5,006 bases of DNA from Gammaproteobacteria bacterium (lineage in GTDB: Bacteria > Pseudomonadota > Gammaproteobacteria > UBA6429 > Thiohalophilaceae). The notes below the pieces were generated by a model, which worked only from the letters and a program-made list of their open reading frames with translations, did no database searches and was not told the DNA's origin. Within the stretch, counting starts at the first letter, position 1. Every line of letters begins with the position of its first letter. Made by a program: the position numbers and the translations under genes. The stretch lies in NCBI GenBank assembly GCA_003233255.1, contig QILH01000093.1, positions 1-5,006 on the forward strand. Direction: 5' to 3'. Of the stretch, positions 1 to 4,835 are shown in pieces.

Positions 1-87
1 TGGTGCCGAGGAGAGGACTTGAACCTCCACGGGGTTGCCCCCACTAGCACCTGAAGCTAGCGTGTCTACCAATTTCACCACCTCGGC
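1..87 (-). tRNA. tRNA-Leu, anticodon CAG, complete with encoded CCA
   Basis: Read on the minus strand this folds as a class II tRNA. The 7-bp acceptor stem GCCGAGG/CCTCGGC is perfect and is followed by discriminator A and an encoded CCA (plus-strand 1-3). The anticodon stem CTAGC/GCTAG encloses the 7-base loop TTCAGGT, giving anticodon CAG at plus-strand 53-51, which reads leucine codon CUG. The long variable arm (GGGG-CAA-CCCC) is typical of tRNA-Leu, and the T loop is TTCAAGT. It is divergent from rnr. Its 3' end faces the window edge, so any element integrated at that end would lie outside this window. Confidence 0.97.
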
Positions 88-95
88 AACGGATG

Positions 96-108
96 GATTT
101 TCTATATA
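96..108 (-). promoter_or_regulatory. Weak candidate -10 for tRNA-Leu
   Basis: On the minus strand a TATATA hexamer (plus-strand 108-103) would place transcription start near 96, giving a 5' leader of about 9 nt before the mature tRNA end at 87. I see no good -35 at 16-18 bp spacing and no GC-rich discriminator. This is only a candidate; the tRNA could be transcribed from another site in the same gap. Confidence 0.25.
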
Positions 109-202
109 TCGCTGAATTTTATTAAAGCTATTCAGGGTCGCGACTTTACCGGCAAATCTTCTTGCTTGTCAATTTAAAACGCTAACTTTCTGCTTTTATA
201 GC

Positions 203-211
203 TGTTATAAT
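203..211 (+). promoter_or_regulatory. Extended -10 promoter of rnr
   Basis: TGTTATAAT at 203-211 is a perfect TATAAT hexamer (206-211) preceded by the TGn extension. The bases where a -35 should lie (around 183-188) are poor, which extended -10 promoters tolerate. Start of transcription is expected near 217-220, only 2-5 nt before the rnr ATG at 222. A TTGTCA at 166-171 is too far away to act as the -35 for this box. Confidence 0.6.
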
Positions 212-221
212 TCAAAACTAT

Positions 222-2741
222 ATGAGCAAAAGACAAAAAGACCCTCACGCCGAGCGTGAATCCCTCAAGTACGACAATCCTATTGCCAGCCGTGAATTTA
301 TCCTCGAGTTTCTCGAATCTGCGGGTGTACCCTTAAAACTGGATGCGATTGCCAGCCATTTCAAACTCACCGATGAAATGGGCCGGACTGCCTTACATCG
401 ACGTCTGCGTGCGATGGAACGTGATGGCCAGATCCTGTTTAATCGACGCAAACAATATTGCATTGCCAGCAAGATGGATCTGGTGCCGGGGCGGGTTATC
501 GCGCATCCTAGCGGGTTCGGCTTTTTAGTCCCGGATAAGGGCGGCGAAGACCTGTTTTTATCTGCGCGTGAGATGAGTGCGGTGATGCACAGCGATCGGG
601 TCGTGGCCCGCGAGGTCGGTGTGGATCGACGCGGACGCCGTGAAGGCGTGGTGGTCGAGATACTTGAGCGCGGTATGCAACATGTGGTGGGCCGGCTGTT
701 TATCGAAAAAGGCATGGGTTTTGTGATTGCCGACAATAAACGCATTCCTCAAGATATATTGATCGCCAAAGACGATTTTAATGGGGCCAAACACGGCCAG
801 ATTGTGTCACTGGAAATAATCGAATACCCGACTCGAAACCGCCAGGCTATGGGTAAGGTTATTGAAGTGATCGGTGATCACATGGCGCCGGGCATGGAGA
901 TCGATATTGCTATCCGTAATCACGATCTACCGCAAAAATGGCCAGCCGAGGTCGAAGCCGAGATAAAACGCATGACCGAACAGGTTTCGGAACAGGATAA
1001 AAGCGGGCGTGAAGACATACGCGCTCTGCCGTTAGTCACCATCGACGGTGAAGATGCGCGTGACTTTGATGATGCGGTTTATTGCGAACCAAACGGCAAA
1101 GGCTGGCGTCTGCTGGTGGCGATTGCCGATGTCTCGCATTACGTCAAACCGGGCAGTGCGCTGGATAACGAAGCCAACAACCGCGGCACATCGGTCTATT
1201 TCCCGGAACGGGTGATCCCGATGTTGCCGGAGATTCTGTCTAACGGTTTATGTTCGCTCAAGCCGAAGATCGATCGTCTGTGCATGGTCTGTGACATGAA
1301 CATCGGTGCCAATGGCCAGCTCAAGGATTATCGCTTTTATCCGGCGGTGATGCATTCGCATGCGCGCTTGACCTACGACAAGGTGGCGGCCATGTTGGTC
1401 GATGGCGATACCGCCCTGCGTAACGAATATAAAGCGTTACTGCCGGCTCTGGAAAACCTCTACGGTTTATTCAAGATTTTGATCAAGGCGCGTGAAGGTC
1501 GTGGTGCGATCGAGTTTGAATCCACCGAAACCCGCATTGTGTTCGGCGAAGATAAAAAGATCGAACAGATCGTGCCGGTGACGCGCAACGATGCGCATCG
1601 ATTGATCGAAGAATGCATGCTGATGGCGAATGTTGCGACCGCTGAATATTTAGATAAATACGAGATGCCCGCGCTGTACCGCAACCATGAACCTCCGGGC
1701 GAAGAAAAGTTATCTGAGTTACGCGAGTTTCTGTCTGAAATCGGTCTTAATTTAGGTGGCGGCAATAAACCTGAACCGGCTCATTATAAAAAATTACTCG
1801 AATCGATACGCGAGCGACATGACTCGCATTTAATTCAAACCGTGTTACTGCGCAGTCTGAGACAGGCGGTGTATGCCCCCGATAACCTTGGGCACTTTGG
1901 TCTGGCCTATGAGGCCTATGCCCATTTTACCTCGCCGATTCGCCGTTATCCGGATTTATTAGTACATCGTGCGATACGCCATATCCTCAGCGGGAAATCC
2001 GTTGAGCAGTACCTATATAGTATGGATCAGATGGCAATGCTCGGCGATCACTGTAGCGTCACTGAACGCCGTGCCGATGAGGCCACCCGTGATGCCACCG
2101 ACTGGCTTAAGTGCGAATACATGCTGGATAAGATCGGTGAGCAATATGAAGGGATTATTACCACCGTGACCGGCTTTGGTATTTTTGTCGAGCTCAAAGA
2201 TATTTATGTGGAAGGCCTGATTCATATCACGGCGCTAAAACAGGATTATTATCATCACGACCCAATCCATCATCGTTTGATTGGTGAACGTAGCGGTAAC
2301 ATGTATCGTTTAGGTGATCCGATCAATGTGTTGGTGGCGCGAGTGGATCTCGATGAGAAAAAAATGGACTTTGAGCTAGCGGATAAACAGCCGGATGTAA
2401 AACGAAATAAAAATGCCGGTAAGCAAAAAACCGGTTCAGGCTCGCGCAATAAAACGTCGGACAGGAAAAACCGAAGCAGAAATAAATCAAACAAAAACAA
2501 ATCGAGCCAGAATAAATCAAGCAACAAATCATCAGCGAAGAAAAAAACCAACAAGAAAAAACTGACAAATAAAAAAACCAGTAAAAAGAAAGTTACAAAA
2601 GAGACCAGTAACAAAAAACAGAGCAATAAAAAAACAGCCAAAAAAAAATCCGTTAAGAAAAAAACGGCGACTAAAAAATCGGCCAGTAAGAAAAAATCCG
2701 CTGCCGGCACTAAAAAGAAACAGGCAAGACGCAGGTCGTAG
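222..2741 (+). CDS. rnr: Ribonuclease R, 3'-5' exoribonuclease
   Basis: An 839-residue RNase R (RNase II family, RNB), a cytoplasmic processive 3'-5' hydrolase that degrades structured RNA, defective rRNA and tmRNA-tagged messages. It is colinear with the E. coli protein (about 813 aa). Domains, approximately: N-terminal winged helix 22-80, cold-shock domains 88-145 and 153-218, RNB 265-590, S1 640-720. The metal-binding aspartates lie in TIDGEDARDFDD (D275, D281, D283, D284), and the RNA-end binding HFTSPIRRYPDL is at 568-579. Residues 725-839 are a lysine-rich tail: first Asn/Ser/Lys-rich, then repeated S/T-x-KKK units, somewhat longer than in E. coli. ATG 222 is supported because SREFILEFLE and the preceding residues align with the E. 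coli N-terminus. No Shine-Dalgarno sequence precedes it. rlmB follows after 3 bases. Confidence 0.97.
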   Translation: MSKRQKDPHAERESLKYDNPIASREFILEFLESAGVPLKLDAIASHFKLTDEMGRTALHRRLRAMERDGQILFNRRKQYCIASKMDLVPGRVIAHPSGFGFLVPDKGGEDLFLSAREMSAVMHSDRVVAREVGVDRRGRREGVVVEILERGMQHVVGRLFIEKGMGFVIADNKRIPQDILIAKDDFNGAKHGQIVSLEIIEYPTRNRQAMGKVIEVIGDHMAPGMEIDIAIRNHDLPQKWPAEVEAEIKRMTEQVSEQDKSGREDIRALPLVTIDGEDARDFDDAVYCEPNGKGWRLLVAIADVSHYVKPGSALDNEANNRGTSVYFPERVIPMLPEILSNGLCSLKPKIDRLCMVCDMNIGANGQLKDYRFYPAVMHSHARLTYDKVAAMLVDGDTALRNEYKALLPALENLYGLFKILIKAREGRGAIEFESTETRIVFGEDKKIEQIVPVTRNDAHRLIEECMLMANVATAEYLDKYEMPALYRNHEPPGEEKLSELREFLSEIGLNLGGGNKPEPAHYKKLLESIRERHDSHLIQTVLLRSLRQAVYAPDNLGHFGLAYEAYAHFTSPIRRYPDLLVHRAIRHILSGKSVEQYLYSMDQMAMLGDHCSVTERRADEATRDATDWLKCEYMLDKIGEQYEGIITTVTGFGIFVELKDIYVEGLIHITALKQDYYHHDPIHHRLIGERSGNMYRLGDPINVLVARVDLDEKKMDFELADKQPDVKRNKNAGKQKTGSGSRNKTSDRKNRSRNKSNKNKSSQNKSSNKSSAKKKTNKKKLTNKKTSKKKVTKETSNKKQSNKKTAKKKSVKKKTATKKSASKKKSAAGTKKKQARRRS
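2538..2720 (+). repeat. A-rich low-complexity segment encoding the RNase R tail
   Basis: This part of rnr is dominated by AAA/AAG lysine codons. It contains uninterrupted A runs of 7 at 2541-2547, 2571-2577, 2628-2634 and 2658-2664, and of 9 at 2640-2648. The encoded peptide repeats short units of one or two Ser/Thr/Ala/Asn residues followed by two or three lysines. It is an imperfect repeat, prone to length change and to polymerase slippage. Confidence 0.8.
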
Positions 2742-2744
2742 TCC

Positions 2745-3539
2745 ATGTCACGATCAGGGCGTAAATCTGGTTCGAAATCGGCCCCGCGCAGTGGGGCCAT
2801 AACAGAGAAATCCTATCTCTATGGGTTAAACACCATTCAGGGCCTGTTGACGACCTCCCCGGAACGGATGCTCATCATCTATCTCGAACAAAATCGTAAC
2901 GACAAACGTATTCAAACCATTCAGGATCTCGCCAGCCGACACGGTGTGACCATTCAGCATTGCCAGCGCAGCCTGCTTGAAAAACATCTCGGTGACGCCA
3001 ATCATCAGGGCGTGATGGCCGAGGTGAAGCCGATTGCCGCGCAATCAGAAAATGAACTCTATCAATTACTGGATTCTTTAGACGCTACGCCTTTTCTATT
3101 ATGTCTGGATGGCGTAACCGATCCGCATAATCTTGGTGCCTGTTTACGCACTGCGGATGCCGCGGGCGTGCAGGGCGTGATAGTGCCCAAGGACAATGCC
3201 TGCAGCCTGAATGCAACGGTCAGTAAGGTGGCCAGTGGTGCGGCGGAGATGATGCCGTTTTTCTCAGTGACCAATCTGACGCGCTGTCTGCGTGAATTGA
3301 AGGAACGGGGAATCTGGTGTGTTGGTCTGGCTGGCGAGGCCGAGCAGGATTTGTATCAAACTGACCTGAAAGGCCCACTTGCTATAGTGATGGGCGCAGA
3401 GGGGAAAGGCCTGCGGCGCTTAACCGCCGAGACCTGCGACAGCCTGGCCTCGTTGCCGATGTTTGGTCATGTCAGCAGCCTGAATGTCTCTGTGACCACC
3501 GGCATCGCACTGTATGAGGCGGTGCGCCAGCGAACGTAA
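2745..3539 (+). CDS. rlmB: 23S rRNA (guanosine-2'-O-)-methyltransferase RlmB
   Basis: A 264-residue SpoU/TrmH (SPOUT) family enzyme. E. coli RlmB methylates the 2'-O of G2251 in the P-loop of 23S rRNA with S-adenosylmethionine. An N-terminal substrate-binding domain (about 24-98) precedes the knotted catalytic domain. Visible SPOUT motifs are motif 1, LDGVTDPHNLGACLRTADAAG (121-141, with N129 and R135); motif 2, IVMGAEGKGLRRL (214-226); and motif 3, SSLNVSVTTGIALYEAVRQR (244-263). Residues 1-20 are a Ser/Lys/Arg-rich extension absent from E. coli RlmB (243 aa). No alternative in-frame start lies before the conserved YLYGLNTIQ, so ATG 2745 is kept. A weak AGG (2733-2735) lies inside the end of rnr. 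With only 3 bases between the genes, cotranscription and translational coupling with rnr are likely. Confidence 0.97.
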   Translation: MSRSGRKSGSKSAPRSGAITEKSYLYGLNTIQGLLTTSPERMLIIYLEQNRNDKRIQTIQDLASRHGVTIQHCQRSLLEKHLGDANHQGVMAEVKPIAAQSENELYQLLDSLDATPFLLCLDGVTDPHNLGACLRTADAAGVQGVIVPKDNACSLNATVSKVASGAAEMMPFFSVTNLTRCLRELKERGIWCVGLAGEAEQDLYQTDLKGPLAIVMGAEGKGLRRLTAETCDSLASLPMFGHVSSLNVSVTTGIALYEAVRQRT

Positions 3540-3560
3540 TCGGTTATTCCATTGCTTTAT

Positions 3561-3604
3561 CCGTCATACCCGCAGAGCACTTTTCCCCTGGAGAGCGGAA
3601 TCCA
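3561..3604 (+). repeat. Degenerate dispersed palindromic repeat relic
   Basis: CCGTCATACCCGC at 3561-3573 and GCGGAATCCAT at 3595-3605 resemble the two halves of the short GTCATTCCCGC...GCGGGAATCCA repeats scattered in many proteobacterial genomes. The halves form only an imperfect hairpin (CCGC/GCGG core) and the centre is divergent. Recognition is by pattern memory; no other full copy is present in the window for direct comparison. It is not followed by a T tract, so it is not a convincing rlmB terminator. Confidence 0.5.
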
Positions 3605-3719
3605 TAATCAAAAAAGCAAAAAGGGATAGGTTCAGACATCGATTGATGCCAAAAAACGAACGGTGACTGGACGCGCAAGTTGACTGAAGAAGCTAATTCA
3701 GATTGGTGAGATTTGTGTG
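3605..3719. other. Non-coding stretch left of vapBC, no gene seen
   Basis: Stops are frequent on the plus strand; the longest piece (about 3647-3706) follows a stop and has no start codon. On the minus strand a frame stays open through roughly 3550-3708 but has no credible start or recognised family. AAAAGGGATAGGTTCAGAC at 3619-3637 vaguely resembles the GGGTCAGAG ends of the inverted repeat after vapC (GGTTCAGA against GGGTCAGA). This may be decayed mobile-element sequence, but I cannot assign it. Confidence 0.4.
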
Positions 3720-3747
3720 CTATTTTGTACCAAAATAGGTATATACC
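3720..3747. promoter_or_regulatory. Two upstream palindromes before the vapBC promoter
   Basis: CTATTTTG (3720-3727) and CAAAATAG (3731-3738) are perfect 8-bp inverted arms around a 3-base spacer. The second overlaps the perfect 10-bp palindrome GGTATATACC at 3738-3747. They sit immediately upstream of the vapBC -35 and in phase with further palindromic DNA downstream. Binding by the VapB-VapC complex or another regulator is an inference. Confidence 0.45.
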
Positions 3748-3748
3748 C

Positions 3749-3776
3749 TTGCTATATACTTTATGCTATATATAAT
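3749..3776 (+). promoter_or_regulatory. vapBC promoter
   Basis: TTGCTA (-35, 3749-3754) and a perfect TATAAT (-10, 3771-3776) are separated by 16 bp. Expected transcription start is near 3783, about 26 nt before the vapB ATG. The -10 lies inside the large inverted repeat described separately, so occupancy of that repeat should block RNA polymerase. Confidence 0.75.
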
Positions 3777-3793
3777 ATGTATATAGCATAAAG
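3759..3793. promoter_or_regulatory. VapBC operator: 14-bp perfect inverted repeat
   Basis: CTTTATGCTATATA (3759-3772) and its exact reverse complement (3780-3793) flank a 7-base spacer. The core GCTATATA also occurs as a direct copy at 3751-3758, 14 bp upstream of the left arm, giving three half-sites in total. vapBC operons of this type are autorepressed by the antitoxin and toxin-antitoxin complex binding inverted repeats over the promoter. The overlap with the -10 fits that model. Confidence 0.75.
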
Positions 3794-3796
3794 AAG

Positions 3797-3801
3797 AGGA
3801 G
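3797..3801 (+). promoter_or_regulatory. Strong Shine-Dalgarno of vapB
   Basis: AGGAG within a purine-rich tract lies 7 nt before the ATG at 3809. It is the strongest ribosome-binding site in the window. This fits the need to make the labile antitoxin in excess, with vapC translated by coupling. Confidence 0.85.
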
Positions 3802-3808
3802 AGTAAAC

Positions 3809-4042
3809 ATGGCCATCGGTTCAGTATTTGAGAATAATCGCACCCAGGCCGTTAGGTTGCCGGCTGAAACTCGATTTTCAGACAAGGTTAAAAAAGTCAT
3901 GGTAAGGGTGGTTGGGCAAGAACGTATTCTTTCGCCCGTTGATAAGGCCTGGGATAGCTTCTTTCTTGCCGAAGATTCTGTCACCGATGACTTTCTGGAA
4001 CAAAGAGCCACACAAGAGCAGAGTGAAAGAGAAGCGTTTTAA
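3809..4042 (+). CDS. vapB: Type II antitoxin VapB (MvpA-like)
   Basis: A 77-residue antitoxin. It binds and inhibits VapC and, alone or with VapC, represses its own promoter. The N-terminal part (about 5-45; VFENNRTQAVRLPAE, then a VRVVGQERILSP strand pair) matches the AbrB/MazE-like swapped-hairpin DNA-binding fold of VapB antitoxins. The tail (about 48-77, AWDSFF...REAF) corresponds to the flexible toxin-wrapping segment. It resembles the Shigella plasmid MvpA sequence I remember, including the conserved SQAVRLP-type motif, AWD/TWD block and terminal RExF. The start is fixed by the AGGAG site. Its TAA overlaps the vapC ATG by one base (TAATG), the standard coupled arrangement. The segment looks more AT-rich than rnr/rlmB, consistent with acquisition by transfer. 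Confidence 0.93.
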   Translation: MAIGSVFENNRTQAVRLPAETRFSDKVKKVMVRVVGQERILSPVDKAWDSFFLAEDSVTDDFLEQRATQEQSEREAF

Positions 4043-4452
4043 TGTTGAAGTATATGCTTGATACCAACATTGTTATTTACGTGATTAAGAACAGACCCAT
4101 TGAAGCATTAGGTGTCTTTAATGAGCATGCGGGGCATATGTGTATTAGTTCTATCACGCTGGCAGAACTTTTACATGGAGCAGAAAAAAGTGAGAAACAA
4201 GAACATAATTTTAAAAAAGTTGAAGACTTTATATCCCGATTAGATGTTCTTACGTATGGTGATAATGCAGCGGCACATTATGGGGAGATACGAGCCACCC
4301 TTGAGAAAAAAGGTAAGCCGATCGGTGTTAACGATTTGCATATAGCTGGGCATGCCAGAAGCGAAGGTTTAATCCTTGTAACAAACAATGAAAAAGAGTT
4401 TGAGCGGGTAGAGGCATTAAGGATTGAAAATTGGGTAAAAAGGTCGGAATAA
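4042..4452 (+). CDS. vapC: Type II toxin VapC, PIN-domain endoribonuclease (MvpT-like)
   Basis: A 136-residue PIN-domain toxin of normal length. The acidic metal-binding residues are in place: D7 in MLDTNI, E42 in LAELLHGAEKS and D98 in GVNDLHIAGHARS. The last conserved block is LVTNNEKEFERV (112-123), with N116 and E119. The sequence closely follows Shigella MvpT/Salmonella VapC, which cleave initiator tRNA-fMet in the anticodon loop region; that substrate is inferred here from the subtype. The ATG overlaps the vapB stop, with a weak AGAGAAG 7 nt upstream, so translation is probably coupled to vapB. The frame is intact with no missing catalytic residue, so the pair is likely functional. A 15-bp inverted repeat begins 3 bases after the stop. 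Confidence 0.95.
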   Translation: MLKYMLDTNIVIYVIKNRPIEALGVFNEHAGHMCISSITLAELLHGAEKSEKQEHNFKKVEDFISRLDVLTYGDNAAAHYGEIRATLEKKGKPIGVNDLHIAGHARSEGLILVTNNEKEFERVEALRIENWVKRSE

Positions 4453-4455
4453 TTA

Positions 4456-4506
4456 GGGTCAGAGTAAAAATCATGAAATCAGATAAAAGAGTTTTTACTC
4501 TGACCC
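4456..4506. repeat. 15-bp perfect inverted repeat after vapC
   Basis: GGGTCAGAGTAAAAA (4456-4470) and its exact reverse complement (4492-4506) flank a 21-base centre. The arm resembles GGGGTCAGAGTAAAA-type ends that I associate with dispersed repeats and small mobile elements of the REP-transposase kind in gammaproteobacteria; that link is from memory. In RNA it would form a stable hairpin at the end of vapBC, but there is no U tract after it, so it is not a typical intrinsic terminator. It could still protect the transcript end from 3' exonucleases. Confidence 0.8.
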
Positions 4507-4534
4507 CAAATATCTGTATTTTGAATCGAATCAA

Positions 4535-4552
4535 TCATTCCCGCGAATGACA
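4535..4552. repeat. Second palindromic repeat relic
   Basis: TCATTC-CCGC-GAATGA (4535-4550) is a 6-bp stem with a 4-base loop. It carries the CATTCCCGCG core of the same GTCATTCCCGC family suggested for the relic at 3561-3604. It lies on the other side of vapBC from that relic, so related repeats bracket the toxin-antitoxin module. Confidence 0.5.
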
Positions 4553-4680
4553 GCTAAAATAGGAACGATGCGGCTTCAATGTCCTTTTCAAGGGAATGAG
4601 GGCAACAAACGGATGATTCGCGAATCCCAGGCCAAATACGAATTTAAGTACATGCAATATCACAATTTATTAGCCCCAGC
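4553..4680. other. Intergenic stretch upstream of the rpsF promoter, no gene seen
   Basis: I find no supportable gene. The one notable element is a perfect 12-bp palindrome, GATTCGCGAATC, at 4615-4626. With the following CCCAG it resembles the other end of a CATTCCCGCG...GGAATCCCAG repeat, so 4535-4630 may be one decayed element. The open frame starting at 4547 has no ribosome-binding site, no recognised family, and runs through the rpsF promoter. Confidence 0.5.
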
Positions 4681-4685
4681 TTTGC

Positions 4686-4715
4686 TTGCTAAACACCCAC
4701 TTCATTCTGTACAAT
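4686..4715 (+). promoter_or_regulatory. rpsF operon promoter with GC-rich discriminator
   Basis: TTGCTA (4686-4691) and TACAAT (4710-4715) are 18 bp apart. The next bases are GCGCCGC (4716-4722), a GC-rich discriminator typical of ribosomal-component promoters under negative stringent (ppGpp/DksA) control. Transcription should begin near 4722, giving a leader of about 114 nt before rpsF. Confidence 0.7.
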
Positions 4716-4722
4716 GCGCCGC

Positions 4723-4756
4723 TCACTTGGGTGTCTATCTACTGGCATCTGAGTGA
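4723..4756 (+). promoter_or_regulatory. 5' leader hairpin of the rpsF transcript
   Basis: From 4723-4735 pairing with 4744-4756 I count 13 consecutive pairs (8 Watson-Crick and 5 G-U), closing an 8-base loop 4736-4743. The predicted transcription start falls at the base of this stem, so it would cap the 5' end of the mRNA. It may stabilise the leader or take part in autoregulation by ribosomal proteins. No U tract follows. Confidence 0.55.
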
Positions 4757-4780
4757 ACCACAATTTGATTTATCCTTGCT

Positions 4781-4813
4781 CCACCCGTTGACCCAGCTTT
4801 GGGGAATGAGGGG
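4781..4813 (+). promoter_or_regulatory. Possible second leader hairpin, candidate S6:S18-type autoregulatory site
   Basis: CCCA (4792-4795) and TGGG (4800-4803) enclose the tetraloop GCTT, and CCC at 4784-4786 can pair with the G run at 4810-4815 to extend it across an internal loop. It lies just upstream of the rpsF ribosome-binding site. Leaders of rpsF operons in many bacteria carry an S6:S18-binding structure with a CCG element, and CCCG occurs here at 4784-4787. Assignment to that motif is tentative. Confidence 0.35.
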
Positions 4814-4835
4814 GGCTTAACCAAAGGGAAACACT

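Noticed and set aside
245..745. A 166-codon minus-strand frame opposite the start of rnr.
   Set aside because: The opposite strand encodes the conserved N-terminal domains of RNase R; the frame has no recognisable family or start signal.
2739..2747. rnr TAG and rlmB ATG are in the same frame, so stop readthrough would fuse the proteins.
   Set aside because: One in three neighbouring genes shares a frame by chance, and no recoding signal is evident.
2270..2800. A 176-codon minus-strand frame rich in Phe and Leu, resembling a membrane protein.
   Set aside because: It is the mirror of the lysine-codon tail of rnr; AAA/AAG read backwards gives Phe/Leu codons.
3647..3706. Possible fragment of a transposase or other gene left of vapBC.
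   Set aside because: The short translated stretch has no start and no recognisable motif, and is closed by stops on both sides.
4547..4756. A 69-codon plus-strand open frame between vapC and rpsF.
   Set aside because: No ribosome-binding site, no recognisable family, begins inside a repeat relic, and overlaps the rpsF promoter and 5' leader hairpin.
4592..4812. An 11-base direct repeat GGGAATGAGGG at 4592-4602 and 4802-4812.
   Set aside because: A few repeats of this length are expected by chance in 5 kb, and the flanks do not match.
4792..4815. G-rich run as a possible G-quadruplex in the rpsF leader.
   Set aside because: Too few separated G tracts; pairing with nearby C runs explains it better.
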